This document shows, in pieces, positions 20,423 through 29,122 of a DNA stretch of 45,000 nucleotides; positions within the stretch are counted from its first letter, which is position 1, and each line of letters starts with the position of its first letter. The notes below the pieces were generated by a model. It was not told the origin of the DNA. It did not search any database and saw only the letters and a program-made list of their open reading frames with translations. Origin of the DNA: Symsagittifera roscoffensis (lineage: Eukaryota > Xenacoelomorpha > Acoela > Convolutidae); contig NW_026971564.1 of the NCBI RefSeq assembly GCF_963678635.1, positions 1 through 45,000 of the forward strand, written 5' to 3'. A program made the translations under genes and the position numbers.

Positions 20423-20582
20423 GTGACTAGTATAAGCTAAGGTGTTAACTTACTTAATCTTACTTAGGGGTAGTGATTGTGTTCAAGGGTTGGAGAATAG
20501 TAAATCGATCCACAAGGTTCAGGTATAATTAGAACGCGAGTAGTTCGTTAGATACTATTTTAAACTTACTAAGTCTAAGATT
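20423..20582 (-). promoter_or_regulatory. 160 bp leader block identical to element 2, with tandem 5' splice-site-like sequences
   Basis: All 160 bases equal 44524-44683, while flanking leader sequence has many differences. On the sense strand it contains GTAAGATTAA followed by GTAAGTTAA, two good 5' splice-site matches upstream of ORF0 and gag. That is where a major splice donor for env-type messages would be expected. It may also be part of the packaging signal. The function is inferred from position and identity. Confidence 0.5.
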
Positions 20583-21189
20583 TATCCTGGGTCTGGTAAG
20601 AGGGGGGAGTCAAGTGAAGGATGAATAACCGAAGTTCTTCACTGTTTATCCTAATTTGAATGATTAGTTTTGTTTAAAAATTTCTATTAGTCTTGGGTCT
20701 TTAGAAAGGGTTGGATAGTGAATCGACGTTTGAGGTCGTTAGACACTAGTTAAGTGGGTGGGGGAGAACAAAGTTGTTCTTTTTGATCCAAGGATAGGCC
20801 TTGACGTTCAAGTTTGAAATTTAATTAACTAGAAAATGATTTAAGATCCAAGGATAAGCCTTGATGATCTGATTTTAAAATTAAGTGAATTTAAGTTTTA
20901 ATAAAGATTTAAAAATTGTGTAAAGAAAAGATTTAGTGTTTTGATGATATTAGTGAGTTTATGAATGCTGTTATGTTTAGGTGATGAAGCTGGAACAACA
21001 GGATGATTTATGATTACTAACCATTTATTGTCATGCTACTAATTTTTATTTTTATTTTCCAATAAATATTTTTCAAACATGTTTTGTATATTACCTCAGA
21101 GTTTAGGAAAACGATCTGAGATCTTTTTATCAATCGTTATTGTATATTAATAATTTTGTTTAGCGCCTGAAATGATTAACTTCAAGGTT

Positions 21190-21423
21190 TTATGTTTGCA
21201 AATGAAAATCTAAATTCATTGCCAGTAGTATTCTAAATATAAAAGTTTGTTCTGCCTTTTGCCGAACTATCATATAACTATATGGCAAGTTTCTACTTTG
21301 TCGTACGTCGTCTCTGGTTCGAGGTCTTCTTCCAATTCCGGGTAGTTCTGTTATGGTTCGGAATATTGGCTCTGATCTATTGAGTCGTAGAGACATTTCG
21401 ATTAAATTATCGTCGTATAACAT
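21190..21423 (-). CDS. Leader ORF of 77 codons, unknown
   Basis: An ATG frame between the primer-binding site and ORF0, starting MLYDDNLIEMSLRLNRSEP. It has ordinary-looking protein composition with an Arg-rich middle (GRRPRTRDD) and no membrane segment. It would be the first AUG frame on the element's RNA, so it may be an upstream ORF that tempers ORF0 translation, or a first exon supplying an AUG to spliced messages such as ORF-X. The matching part of element 2 is outside the window, so conservation cannot be judged. Confidence 0.3.
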   Translation of the reverse strand: MLYDDNLIEMSLRLNRSEPIFRTITELPGIGRRPRTRDDVRQSRNLPYSYMIVRQKAEQTFIFRILLAMNLDFHLQT

Positions 21424-21490
21424 TTTGTAAATGTTTTTGTCCAATTTCTAATCTATTTTGGTTAATTCTAAGCTAGTAAGGTCTTGTTCG

Positions 21491-21508
21491 AGACTTATGG
21501 TCGCACCA
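21491..21508 (-). other. Primer-binding-site candidate, element 1
   Basis: On the sense strand, two bases after the LTR end, the sequence starts TGGTGCGACCATAAGTC. TGG at this position pairs with the CCA end of a tRNA. The complement also carries a T-loop-like TTCGA 22 bases from the CCA, one base short of a standard tRNA, so pairing may reach into the T arm. I cannot name the tRNA with certainty. Confidence 0.55.
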
Positions 21509-21510
21509 GA

Positions 21511-21920
21511 TGAGTTAGGACCGAAGTGTATAACTCATAGAGTAATTTCGGATAGGGTACACCGTCTGCTCGTCACGCTATCTTATTTTCGGCCGGATAG
21601 ATTCGTGCAACTTCTTAGTCTAATACCGATCCTAATCTTACCTTTATACTATCTAGTCTCAGGTTGTTTAACTAGTCTCTGCTAGGCTCAATAGATCTAG
21701 GGTATACTGGTTTATTGCGGCTGCTGAAGTACTCGGGAGAGTTCGACTAATTTCTAAGTTAAATTCAAATCTCTCTGGTGCTGAAATTACAAGTAATTTC
21801 AGCACTTACAAATAAGTGGGTTGTTAGTTAGATGGATCATGATTGGTTAATATTAAATACTTTACATTGGTAAAATATCTAATTTATCCAATCATAAAAT
21901 GTAGTTTAGATCAGGTTCCA
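21511..21920 (-). repeat. Element 1, 5' LTR
   Basis: 410 bp, TG...CA, collinear with the LTR at 2863-3272. It has the perfect end hairpin tgagtta ... taactca (21511-21537), an 11 bp-arm hairpin (21779-21789 with 21794-21804, loop caag) and a sense AATAAA (plus tttatt at 21711-21716). A sense TATAAAGG lies at about 21652, but the order relative to AATAAA makes it an uncertain TATA box. The promoter of the element should lie here. Confidence 0.92.
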
Positions 21921-21924
21921 CTAT
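21921..21924. repeat. Target-site duplication (right), CTAT
   Basis: Matches 2859-2862 exactly and directly follows the CA end of the LTR. Confidence 0.8.
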
Positions 21925-23429
21925 TTTCAGAGCTGTTCATGCTGTTGAACATTTCACAAACCAGCCAGAAATGTTTGAATGAATCTGAATGAATTCATGG
22001 GTTTATATCCATTTCATGCTGCAGAATTACGCCAGAAAAAAAAATAAAAGAAAATCCTCTTCCGGCGTCCAAAAAAACGTCTGAATCATTATGCGGTTGT
22101 CAAATATGTTTTTTTTTCTAGTTTTTTCTTACTGTTTTCAATCAATCCGTTGGTATAATTGCGACAATTTACCAATTCTTCGAGTATTTCAGCTCTACGT
22201 TTGTTTTTGTTATCTTCTGTTGATTGATAATCGGTTCTACACTTTTTTCTTTGTGTTTTTCTGACGTTTAATGACAGCAACCGCAGCTTGGGTAAGTCAT
22301 TTGCGTCTTCGTTTATCTGCGTTGTAGTTTCTGTAATCCACGAGTTTCAAATATCTGGCTTGCCCTAGACTTCTCCATGAGTTTTCTTTGTGTGTCTGGT
22401 TTTGTTGTCCAATTTTAATGTTTTTTTTATTTCCAATTTTCGGCAATCTGCAAATTCCACGAATTGATTTTAAAACTTTATTACTTTTTTACCACGATTT
22501 TTTTCTAACTAAGCTTAAAACACTCAAATTTTAAAACAAAACAACTCAATGATGCAGAACTTCAAATAGGCGAGCCTACTGTTTCACATTTCAATTTCAA
22601 GGTACATGTTATCTTCAAATTTACTTTTTCTAGAATCTAATTTATTTTGTTCTTAGATTTAAGCTTTTTATTTTATTGTAAGCCTACTATTCCCCCTCTC
22701 TCTCTCTTTTGTTTATCTAATAAACTGATAAGATAAATCTAAACCAAAGTTTATATTGACGGATTAAAATTGGTTTCAGATGGTAGCACATAAATTATTT
22801 ATGGTGTATCTCTTCTAGTACAATTTTGTTTATTCTATCATACGTAGCAAAAGGATCAGTTACACCTCGATATATATAATGTTTTAGCCACAACTATACT
22901 ATAATACTAATTAAAATTACTATGGTTTACCCTCCTATATATCTTTATCCTCGTGATTGGAGAAACTAAGGAATGTAACAGTTTTGTATGTCATAAACAA
23001 ATCAAAGAACGTAATTCTGATTAAATATGTTCTGCAATTTCCCCCTATTAAAGGAACTTTTACATTGACCACTGTATAATTTTAGGAACATGCTTTGTTC
23101 TTTGTTTTTTTTTGAAGAAAAAAGGTGAAATAATTTTTCGCATCCCCCGCAATCTGTTTACACAGTTCAAACATTGAATTGCGTCATTTTTCATTCGCAA
23201 CTGTGTTTTTCCACCAGCAATTTTTTCATTAATGCAAATCAAAGTGAGAGATTTTATACAAAAACTTAATGAAAATTTTGTTTTGAAAATTCATTTTAAT
23301 TTTAATTACCGGTGCTTCGAATTCTTTTTTTTCATCCCCACTCGTTCAGTTATCTAAACCGCTTTTTTCCTGCCTTCACTTTGGTCTGTTACATTTTTTG
23401 AATATGTCTTTTTTGGTTCTTTCATTTGT
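21925..23429. other. Non-element DNA between the two retroelements, left part
   Basis: AT-rich sequence with no gene I can defend. A Lys/Glu-rich minus-strand frame (22089-22280, continuing without ATG to about 22310) has a coding-like composition with a possible coiled coil. Another frame in the overlapping stretch (to about 22430) reads well too. Both are closed by stops and may be relics of one gene. A 60-codon minus-strand frame at 23060-23242 lacks an ATG start. There is a short ctctctct tract near 22696. Confidence 0.35.
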
Positions 23430-24745
23430 TCCTAAGAGTCTTTCTTGACTCGTTGTTCCCTTCATTCGAGTTTTTCTTGACTCCTTGCTTCGTGTTTCTG
23501 GACTCTTTTTCTTCCTTTGAGTCACCCTTGATTGTTTGCTACATTCCGTTCGTGTCTTTCCTGACTTCTTATTTTTTCGTGCTTTATCTAGCTTGTCACT
23601 CGTTTCGAGCCACTCTGTTTTCATGGTTATTCATGAACTTCATTCTAGTTCATCCTTTTGATTCGAGCCTTTCTATTTTCATAGTTTTTCCGAGCTTCAT
23701 CTATCTCATTGTTTGATCAGAGCCTCTCTTGTTTTTCGGCTTTTACGAGTTTTATCTAGCTAATCGCTCGTTTTATTTCGAGCAACTCTGAACTCTTGGC
23801 GTTTTTTGAGCTTTCTCATAGCTCATCGGTTTGCTTCGAGCCTCTTTGGGTTCTTGGCTTTTTCCGCGCTTTATCGAGCTCATCGCATTGCTTCGAGGCT
23901 ATCGAGGCTCACATCCTTTCCGAGTTTCATCTAGCTCATTATTTGCTCTGAGCCTCACTGGTTTCTTGGCTTTTCCGAGCTTTATCTAACTCAACGCTCG
24001 TTTTGCCTTGAGCCTCTCTGAACTCTTGGCCTTTCTCGAGCTTTCTCATAGCTCACCGCTTAGCTTTAAACCTCTCTGGATTCTTGGCTTTTTCCGCGCT
24101 TTATTGTGCTTATCGCATTGTTTCGAGCCTCTCTGGGTTCTTAGTTTATCTCCAGGTTCATCTTAGCTTGTTCTTTGCTCTGAGCCTCACTGGTTTCTTG
24201 GCTTTTCCTAGCTCTATCTAGCTCATCGCCCGTTTTGCTTCAAGCCTCTCTAAACTCTCGGCCTTTCTCGAGATTCATCATTGTTCATCGCTCTACTTCG
24301 AGCCTCTCTGGGTTCTTGTTTTTTCTGCAGCTTTATCTTAGCTCATTGCTTTCTTCGAGTATCTATGGGTTCTGGGATTTTCTTAAACTTTATCCTAATT
24401 CATTCTTTGCTTCGGGGCTCTCAGGGTTCTTAGCGCTTCCGGGCTTCTTCTAGCTCATTCTTTCATTCTTTGCTTCGATCCTCTCTGGCTTTTAGCTTTT
24501 TCCGAGCTATATCTAGCTCATTGTTTTGCTTCGAATCTCTCTCGTTTCTTGGCTTTTCCCGAGCTTTGTCTTGCTCATCGTTTTGCTTCGAGTTTTTCTG
24601 ATTCTTGGTTTTTCTTGAATTTTATCATAGCTCATCCTTTGCTTCGAGCATTTCTGGGTTTCGCCTTTTCCCGAGCTTTATCTAGCTTATCACCTTGCTT
24701 CGCGCCACTGTGGTTTCACAGTTTTTTCCCGAGTTATATTACACT
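23430..24745. repeat. Minisatellite, 57-58 bp period with about 230 bp higher-order repeat
   Basis: The phrase gcttcgagcctctctgg and variants recurs about every 57-58 bp (for example near 23661, 23720, 23777, 23836, 23893, 23948, 24008, 24064, 24122, 24180, 24238, 24297). Each is followed by ttcttggcttttccgagc and ttatctagctcatcg, giving roughly 22 imperfect units. Units four apart are more alike: gctctgagcctcactgg at about 23945 and 24177, and ttccgcgctttat near 23865 and 24095. This gives a higher-order unit of about 230 bp. Ser/Phe-rich plus-strand frames across it are repeat by-products. Confidence 0.85.
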
Positions 24746-24971
24746 CATCGCTGGGTTTGGCGCATCAAAAAACCACAAAAAAGTGTCCTCTGGTAGGTCA
24801 ACTTATTTCAATTTAACTTTTTTTTCACAAAGTTCACTTTATCTTCTCGTTGCTTAAGCGCAGTAGGTAGGTTGGTAGGTGGGTAGGTTGTTGGCAACAG
24901 ATAGAGTTCGAGCTGAACTGGTGACTTGAATTTCGCCGAGAAAGAATCAGACAACCTCTGAACTATTGTTA

Positions 24972-25720
24972 ATCTCTGTGAAGCATCGTTCTCGGAGGAC
25001 ATGTAAAGTTTGAAACAAATCTCCTGCCACATATAAATAGGTTTAGATATATGCTCGGTAGTTTTGCTGGTACAGATAAAATAAAAATAAATTGCTTGTC
25101 ACTCGGAATTTGGTATGCGATTAGGTTGATAAGTGTTGGTCTATTCATTTCGTTTCGAAATGCCTGCAGCAAGCGAAACTCGCCAACAAACAGCTTCCAT
25201 TAATTCATGGGATGAAACTTTGCAAGACGATGAGATTGATCAAAACATTCAAAAGATATTCAAAAATTGTTTTCCATCCGCTGTCACTATGAGAAAGAGA
25301 TCAAGAGCTTAATACAAAATATTGAAGGCGATGAAGATTATATGGCACTTGTCGACAAAAATTTCAACCAACAGTAGCAACTTCATATGCAAATTGACAA
25401 CTGAACGAAAAAACTGTTAAGAATGATTCGGAACAAAACTTTGAAAATCACTCTTATGGGCAGTAAAATGGAAACAAGAAAACCGAAAAATCTCCATGAA
25501 AGTGGAAAAACTTTAAGAAAAAACGAGAATCATAACAAATTTGTGCTTTCCTATAACACAATCGCAATTCAAAAGAATGATTAATTACAAAGATAGCTTC
25601 TCAAGTTTCAAATTCAAGTCCATATGTTTTTCTATGGAGATTCCAAACACTTAATCGGTGTCGTGAAACCTTTCAAAAGCAATTCAATGACTAACAACAC
25701 TCAATTGAGAAAACAATCGG
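24972..25720 (+). repeat. Tandem duplication, copy 1 (about 750 bp)
   Basis: This stretch (from tctctgtgaagcatcgttc to gagaaaacaatcgg) is repeated directly at 25721-26470 with many substitutions and small indels. It contains a 50-codon plus-strand ATG frame (25160-25312) and further coding-like sequence in another frame around IQNIEGDEDY. This suggests a duplicated, decayed gene fragment. Just before it, at about 24862-24892, is a run of ggtaggt words. Confidence 0.7.
25160..25312 (+). pseudogene. Short coding relic in duplication copy 1
   Basis: An ATG frame of 50 residues starting MPAASETRQQTASINSWDE, acidic then basic at the end (MRKRSRA). The sequence after its stop reads sensibly in another frame (EKEIKSLIQNIEGDED), so a frameshift or a missed intron is likely. 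Copy 2 has lost the ATG and has an early stop. I do not recognise the protein. Confidence 0.3.
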
Positions 25721-26470
25721 AATCTTTGTGAAGCATCATTCTCGGAGGATAGGTAAAACTTGAAACAAATCTCCTGCTCCATATAAACATTTTTGGAAAT
25801 AAGCTAGGTAGGTTGGTTGGTACAGGTAAAATAAAAGAAATAGCTTGTCACTCGGAATTTGTTACGTGATTAGGTTGATAAGTGTTGGTCATTTCACTTC
25901 GTTTCAAAATTCCTGCAGCAAGCAGAACTCGCCTATAAACAGCTTCCATTAATTCTTGGGAGAAAACTTTGCAAGACAGTGAGATAGAACAAAACATGCA
26001 AAAGATATTCAGAAATTGTTTTCCATCCGCTGTCACTAAAAGATCAAGAGTTTAATGCAAAATCTTGAAGGCGATGAAGATGATATCGAACTTGTCGACA
26101 AAAGTTTCAATCAACAGTTAAAACTTTTAAATAAATTGACAACTGAACAAAAAAACTTGTTAAGAACAGAAGGGCTCGGAACAGAACTTCGAAAATCACT
26201 CTTATTGGGCAGTGAAATTGAAACATAAAACCCGAATAATCTCCATGAAAGTGAAAAAATTCTTCAAGAAAAAACGAGAATCATAACAAAATGATGTTTC
26301 TTTTTTTTCTAAATCGCAACCCTCAAGAATGATGAATTACAAAGATAGCTTCTCAAGTTTCAAATTCAAATCCTTTTGTTGCTTCTATAAAACTTTGTCT
26401 AAAGGCGTTGTAAAACCTTTTCAATAACAATTCAATGACTAACAATGCTCAACTGAGCAAACAATTGGCA
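25721..26470 (+). repeat. Tandem duplication, copy 2 (about 750 bp)
   Basis: Direct repeat of 24972-25720, aligned from tctttgtgaagcatcattc to gagcaaacaattgg. Divergence is uneven, with indels in the middle. It carries the longer open stretch of the coiled-coil-like relic (26055-26228). Confidence 0.7.
26055..26228 (+). pseudogene. 57-codon acidic, helix-like coding relic in duplication copy 2
   Basis: An ATG frame starting MQNLEGDEDDIELVDKSFNQ, with Leu/Lys/Asn/Glu-rich helix-like sequence (LKLLNKLTTEQKNLL). After the TAA the same frame continues for about 21 more sensible codons (NPNNLHESEKILQEKTRI). Copy 1 has an equivalent start and an earlier TAG. The pattern suggests a host gene exon that was duplicated and has decayed. 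Family unknown. Confidence 0.3.
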
Positions 26471-26487
26471 TCTCCCAATAACAGTTA

Positions 26488-26876
26488 AATCGCGCCGACT
26501 CGGTAATCAATTGCTGGAAATCGCAACTTCAATTGTTTTCTCGAACCTGGTTATGTTTTCTGCTACAGACGGCAAGTTCTTACTTCAGTCACAGACTAAC
26601 AACTTTCAGAGTGCTTCTACATTGAGCCGATTAGTCTTAAAATATAGGCTACTGGTTGAACTAGTATCTACAACTCATAACTCAAACAAGTCAACTACAG
26701 AAAAAGTGGTTCTTTTGCAATCACTGGTAACTGGCAATACCAAATCGGGATATGGCGTAAGCGGAGATACAAATGAATGTGCTCTTCAACGTCAGCGAGA
26801 AAACTCTAGCAAGTGCAGAAAAATTGTGATTTCTTTTTTGCAAAAGCTTTCAAATTTCAGACCTACTCTGGCTTAA
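26488..26876 (+). other. Coding-like 120-codon frame, uncertain
   Basis: An open plus-strand frame without an ATG near its start, ending TAA at 26874-26876. The composition is ordinary (Ser/Thr/Leu), with a hydrophobic start and no motif. It directly follows the duplicated region and could be another exon of the same decayed gene. It may equally be chance. Confidence 0.25.
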
Positions 26877-27051
26877 TTAGAGACATACATTAAACTTTCT
26901 GAAATCGAGCTACTTGGTTTCCTTTATGAATTCTTGACATTTCTCAACATTTAACTTGATCATCGCGTTGACAAAGCTACCGAATCCTTTTTGATTGGAA
27001 TGGAATTAACATAGGATAGACTAGGAGTAGAATCAGCCTTCTGCGACATAT
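26877..27051. other. Flank left of element 2
   Basis: No gene seen. The four bases before the LTR are acat, so the other end of element 2, outside the window, should be followed by acat if its target duplication is intact. Confidence 0.4.
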
Positions 27052-27461
27052 TGAGTTATATTCTTAGGTCTAACTCATAGAGTAATTTCGGATAGGGCAC
27101 ACCGTCTGTTCGTCACGCTATCTTATTTTCGGCCGGATAGATTCGTGCAACTTCTTAGTCTAATGCCGATCCTAGTCTTACTCTTAATACTACTAGTCTC
27201 AGGGTGTTTAACTAGTCTCTGCTAGGCTCAATAGATCTAGAGTATACTGGTATCGTTGCGGCTGCTGAAGTACTCGGAAAGAGTCAACTATTTTCTAAGT
27301 TAATTCAAATCTCTCTGGTGCTGGAATTACAAGTAATTCCAGCACTTACAAATAAGTGGGTAGTTAGTTAGATGGATTGTGATTGGTTAGTATTAAATAC
27401 TTTACAGTGATTTAATATCTAAATTATAAATAATAAAATATGTAGTTTGGATTAGGTTCCA
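27052..27461 (-). repeat. Element 2, 3' LTR
   Basis: 410 bp from tgagtta to ggttcca, with clearly more differences from either element 1 LTR than those have from each other. The hairpin is kept with a compensated change (arms tgctggaatta 27319-27329 and taattccagca 27334-27344). The sense AATAAA of element 1 is lost here (cgttgcgg context). Confidence 0.9.
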
Positions 27462-27569
27462 CCCATCCGGGTTTTACAGAGTTTTTGAGTTTTATCTCTT
27501 TTCCTCTGCTTGTGAAGGATGGATGATGAACGTTGTATTTGGCGAACATCATTTTCAGTTTTTCTCGGT
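27462..27569 (-). other. Element 2, terminal 108 bp beside the 3' LTR
   Basis: Unrelated to the 227 bp in the same position of element 1. On the sense strand the end reads aaaacccggatggg before the LTR, which is only a partial polypurine tract. A frame without ATG runs from the invariant block through this segment into the LTR (to 27424). Confidence 0.45.
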
Positions 27570-27854
27570 TCCTGGAGAAGAGAAGTCCTTGACGTAGAAC
27601 TAAATGCCTTAAGGAAGGTCCAGAACGCTGAGGTTTATCGTCGTTGTTCGACAATGAATGTGATCCCCAATGAATGAAATCGTCTTAGATTCCAGAATTC
27701 GAAATGCTTTGCTATGTCACTTCTGCTTTGCATTTGTAGAGGATCGGTTGTGCTCAATCCTAATCTGGAGATGGCGTGGGACTCATGTTTGGAAGGGGTG
27801 CTGTGTTTTTCGGATCTGTACGTATGCTTGAACATCGAGGTGGTCATTGGTCTG
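27570..27854 (-). repeat. 285 bp block identical between the two elements (copy in element 2)
   Basis: Base-for-base the same as 3500-3784, including the 70-codon frame at 27635-27847. Beyond 27854 the two elements stay alignable but differ. Before 27570 they are unrelated. Confidence 0.85.
27635..27847 (-). CDS. Small 70-codon ORF in the invariant block, unknown (element 2)
   Basis: Identical in DNA and protein to the frame at 3565-3777. It overlaps the stop of a short upstream frame as ATGA. Basic, Ser/His-rich, no recognised domain. Coding status is unproven. Confidence 0.25.
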   Translation of the reverse strand: MTTSMFKHTYRSEKHSTPSKHESHAISRLGLSTTDPLQMQSRSDIAKHFEFWNLRRFHSLGITFIVEQRR

Positions 27855-29036
27855 GTTTAATGAGGTCCTTTGCTGCGAAGTCAAGTCTTACTCTAAATCC
27901 TTTGAGTTGTGATTGTATGTGGTATATCGGTTGTGATTGGTGGCCATTCTTTCATTCGTTTATGCTGGGATCGTCTGGTCTTTGGATGTTCGTCTTTGCT
28001 GTTGTATGTGATCTATATACTGCATGTTATTATTTTACATATTATATTTTTATGTTAATTGTTTTTTAGTTATGATCTTTTGTTAATTGTTTTCGCGAAA
28101 GCTTTTTATTTTAGTTCAGTTATTTTTAAAGAGCTACTCACCCCTGAGTATCTCTTTTTAAAATCAGGGTCAGGGTCACAAAGCTTGCCGTAGCTCGGTG
28201 GGTTAGGCCGGCTTTTATAGGCATGCATCGTGACTTCCTTCTGGTGTGTTAGGCCAGGAGTGGGTGTATGATTTCATGCAGTTTCTTTGAGGGGGCCTGT
28301 TTTGTGTTAACCTTATGTGGTGAGTTTTCTTGGGTTTTCTTATGTTGTTTTTATGGTCGTGTCCTTTTTTCAAAAGTCGAATTGTTTTTGGTATGGTTTT
28401 GTCTTTCGACTTTTTTGTGTTTTATTATTACTTTCGTTGACTTTGTATTAGTCCTCAAAAGAATAACTTATCCAGTTTTAAACTGGGTTAATCCGGTTTG
28501 GGTACCGTTGGTGTCTTTTTCTTATTCATGCTGTTAGTTTATGATTTTGTGGTGGTTAGTCATTTGCGTTGGTTAGTTCAGTATAGTTTATAATTCCAAT
28601 CCATCCGGGTTAAAGAAAAGTTGGAAGCTTGTTATCGTTAGTTGGAGTTGTTATTATTAAAAGCTTGGAACATAAAATCATTATTTTAAACAATTCTTCG
28701 TGGGCGAGCTGTGCGAGTGTGGATAGAATTGTTGTGCGAATGAATGAAAAGGTTAGTACTGCTTTAACATTTAATTAATTTACTGCTTGAATTTTGAATT
28801 TTACTACATTTTGGGGAATTTGAAGATATAAATTTTCATCGTACTTGATTTTACTGCTTAGAGGGAAATAATTTATAGATGAATTTATTGCAACTGAATT
28901 AGATTTAAGACATTATATAGTGAAAAAAATTTTAGATTATTGAAATTGTTTTAGCAAAATTTTATGATTTGTAGTTTAAAGAGTTTTCAATTTTTTTTTG
29001 TATTTTTCACTGTTGTAGATGATGGTGATGAGAGGG
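27855..29036 (-). other. Element 2, 3' untranslated region
   Basis: Alignable to 3785-4948 in blocks: the hairpin at 28130-28157 (arms aagagctactca and tgagtatctctt, loop cccc), the 15 bp palindrome at 28472-28486, the 53 bp identical stretch at 28678-28730, and spaced tttactgc words (about 28757-28858). No convincing protein is encoded. Confidence 0.5.
28130..28157 (-). promoter_or_regulatory. Conserved hairpin in the 3' UTR (element 2)
   Basis: A 12 bp stem with one mismatch and a 4-base loop, in the same place and with the same geometry as 4057-4084 in element 1. The mismatch lies at the same base pair in both copies. Confidence 0.5.
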
Positions 29037-29121
29037 CTAGAAAAAGAAAATAAAACATTATAAGGAATGGTTAGTAACTTTTATATTTATTAGTGATTTA
29101 TATTTTTGGAATTATACTTAC
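29037..29121 (-). other. Probable 85 bp intron just after the ORF-Z stop (element 2)
   Basis: On the sense strand the stop TAA is followed by G|GTAAGTAT (29114-29121). Eighty-five bases on, a long pyrimidine run ends TTTTTCTAG (AG at 29037-29038). Donor, size and acceptor match element 1 while the interior is diverged, which argues for a real intron kept by selection. Confidence 0.5.
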
Positions 29122-29122
29122 C

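Larger units (their letters stand above)
20268..21510 (-). other. Leader (5' UTR) of element 1 with internal repeats and hairpins
   Basis: About 1.24 kb between PBS and ORF0. It contains degenerate direct repeats built on agggttgga, aatcga and cgttaga (around 20370, 20495-20555, 20710-20740), two copies of gatccaaggatarGCCTTGA (20785 and 20845), and a 6 bp hairpin agaaca/tgttct (about 20765-20780). It also contains a 160 bp stretch identical to element 2. Its position and structure fit packaging, dimerisation and splice-donor functions, by analogy with retroviral leaders. Confidence 0.6.
2863..21920 (-). mobile_element. Element 1: complete 19 kb env-carrying Ty3/gypsy-like LTR retroelement (defective)
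   Basis: The element is bounded by two 410 bp LTRs (TG...CA) and flanked by the duplicated target CTAT. On the minus strand it encodes, in order, ORF0, gag-protease-RT-RNaseH-integrase, sTM1, sTM2, ORF-X, an envelope-like glycoprotein and ORF-Z. The order RT-RNaseH-integrase, a YLDD RT box and a GPY/F-type integrase tail place it with Ty3/gypsy (Metaviridae) elements. The LTRs differ at 11 of 410 positions by my count, so insertion is not recent. Stops and frameshifts occur in nearly every large gene, so it cannot move on its own. A size of 19 kb is about twice that of most animal LTR elements. Confidence 0.92.

Noticed and set aside
21640-21660. TATAAAGG in the 5' LTR as the promoter TATA box
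   Set aside because: It lies downstream of the AATAAA on the sense strand, which conflicts with usual U3-R order, and element 1's other LTR has TATAAG. Left unassigned.
21458-21685. Plus-strand 75-codon frame across the LTR start
   Set aside because: Runs through LTR sequence opposite to the element. No ATG context or conservation as protein.
23426-23716. Phe/Ser-rich plus-strand frames across the minisatellite, also 24235-24453 and 24549-24857
   Set aside because: They follow the tandem repeat and change frame with unit length. No conserved protein.
23430-24745. CRISPR-like array
   Set aside because: Units are contiguous and diverged with no unique spacers, and the context is eukaryotic. 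This is a minisatellite.
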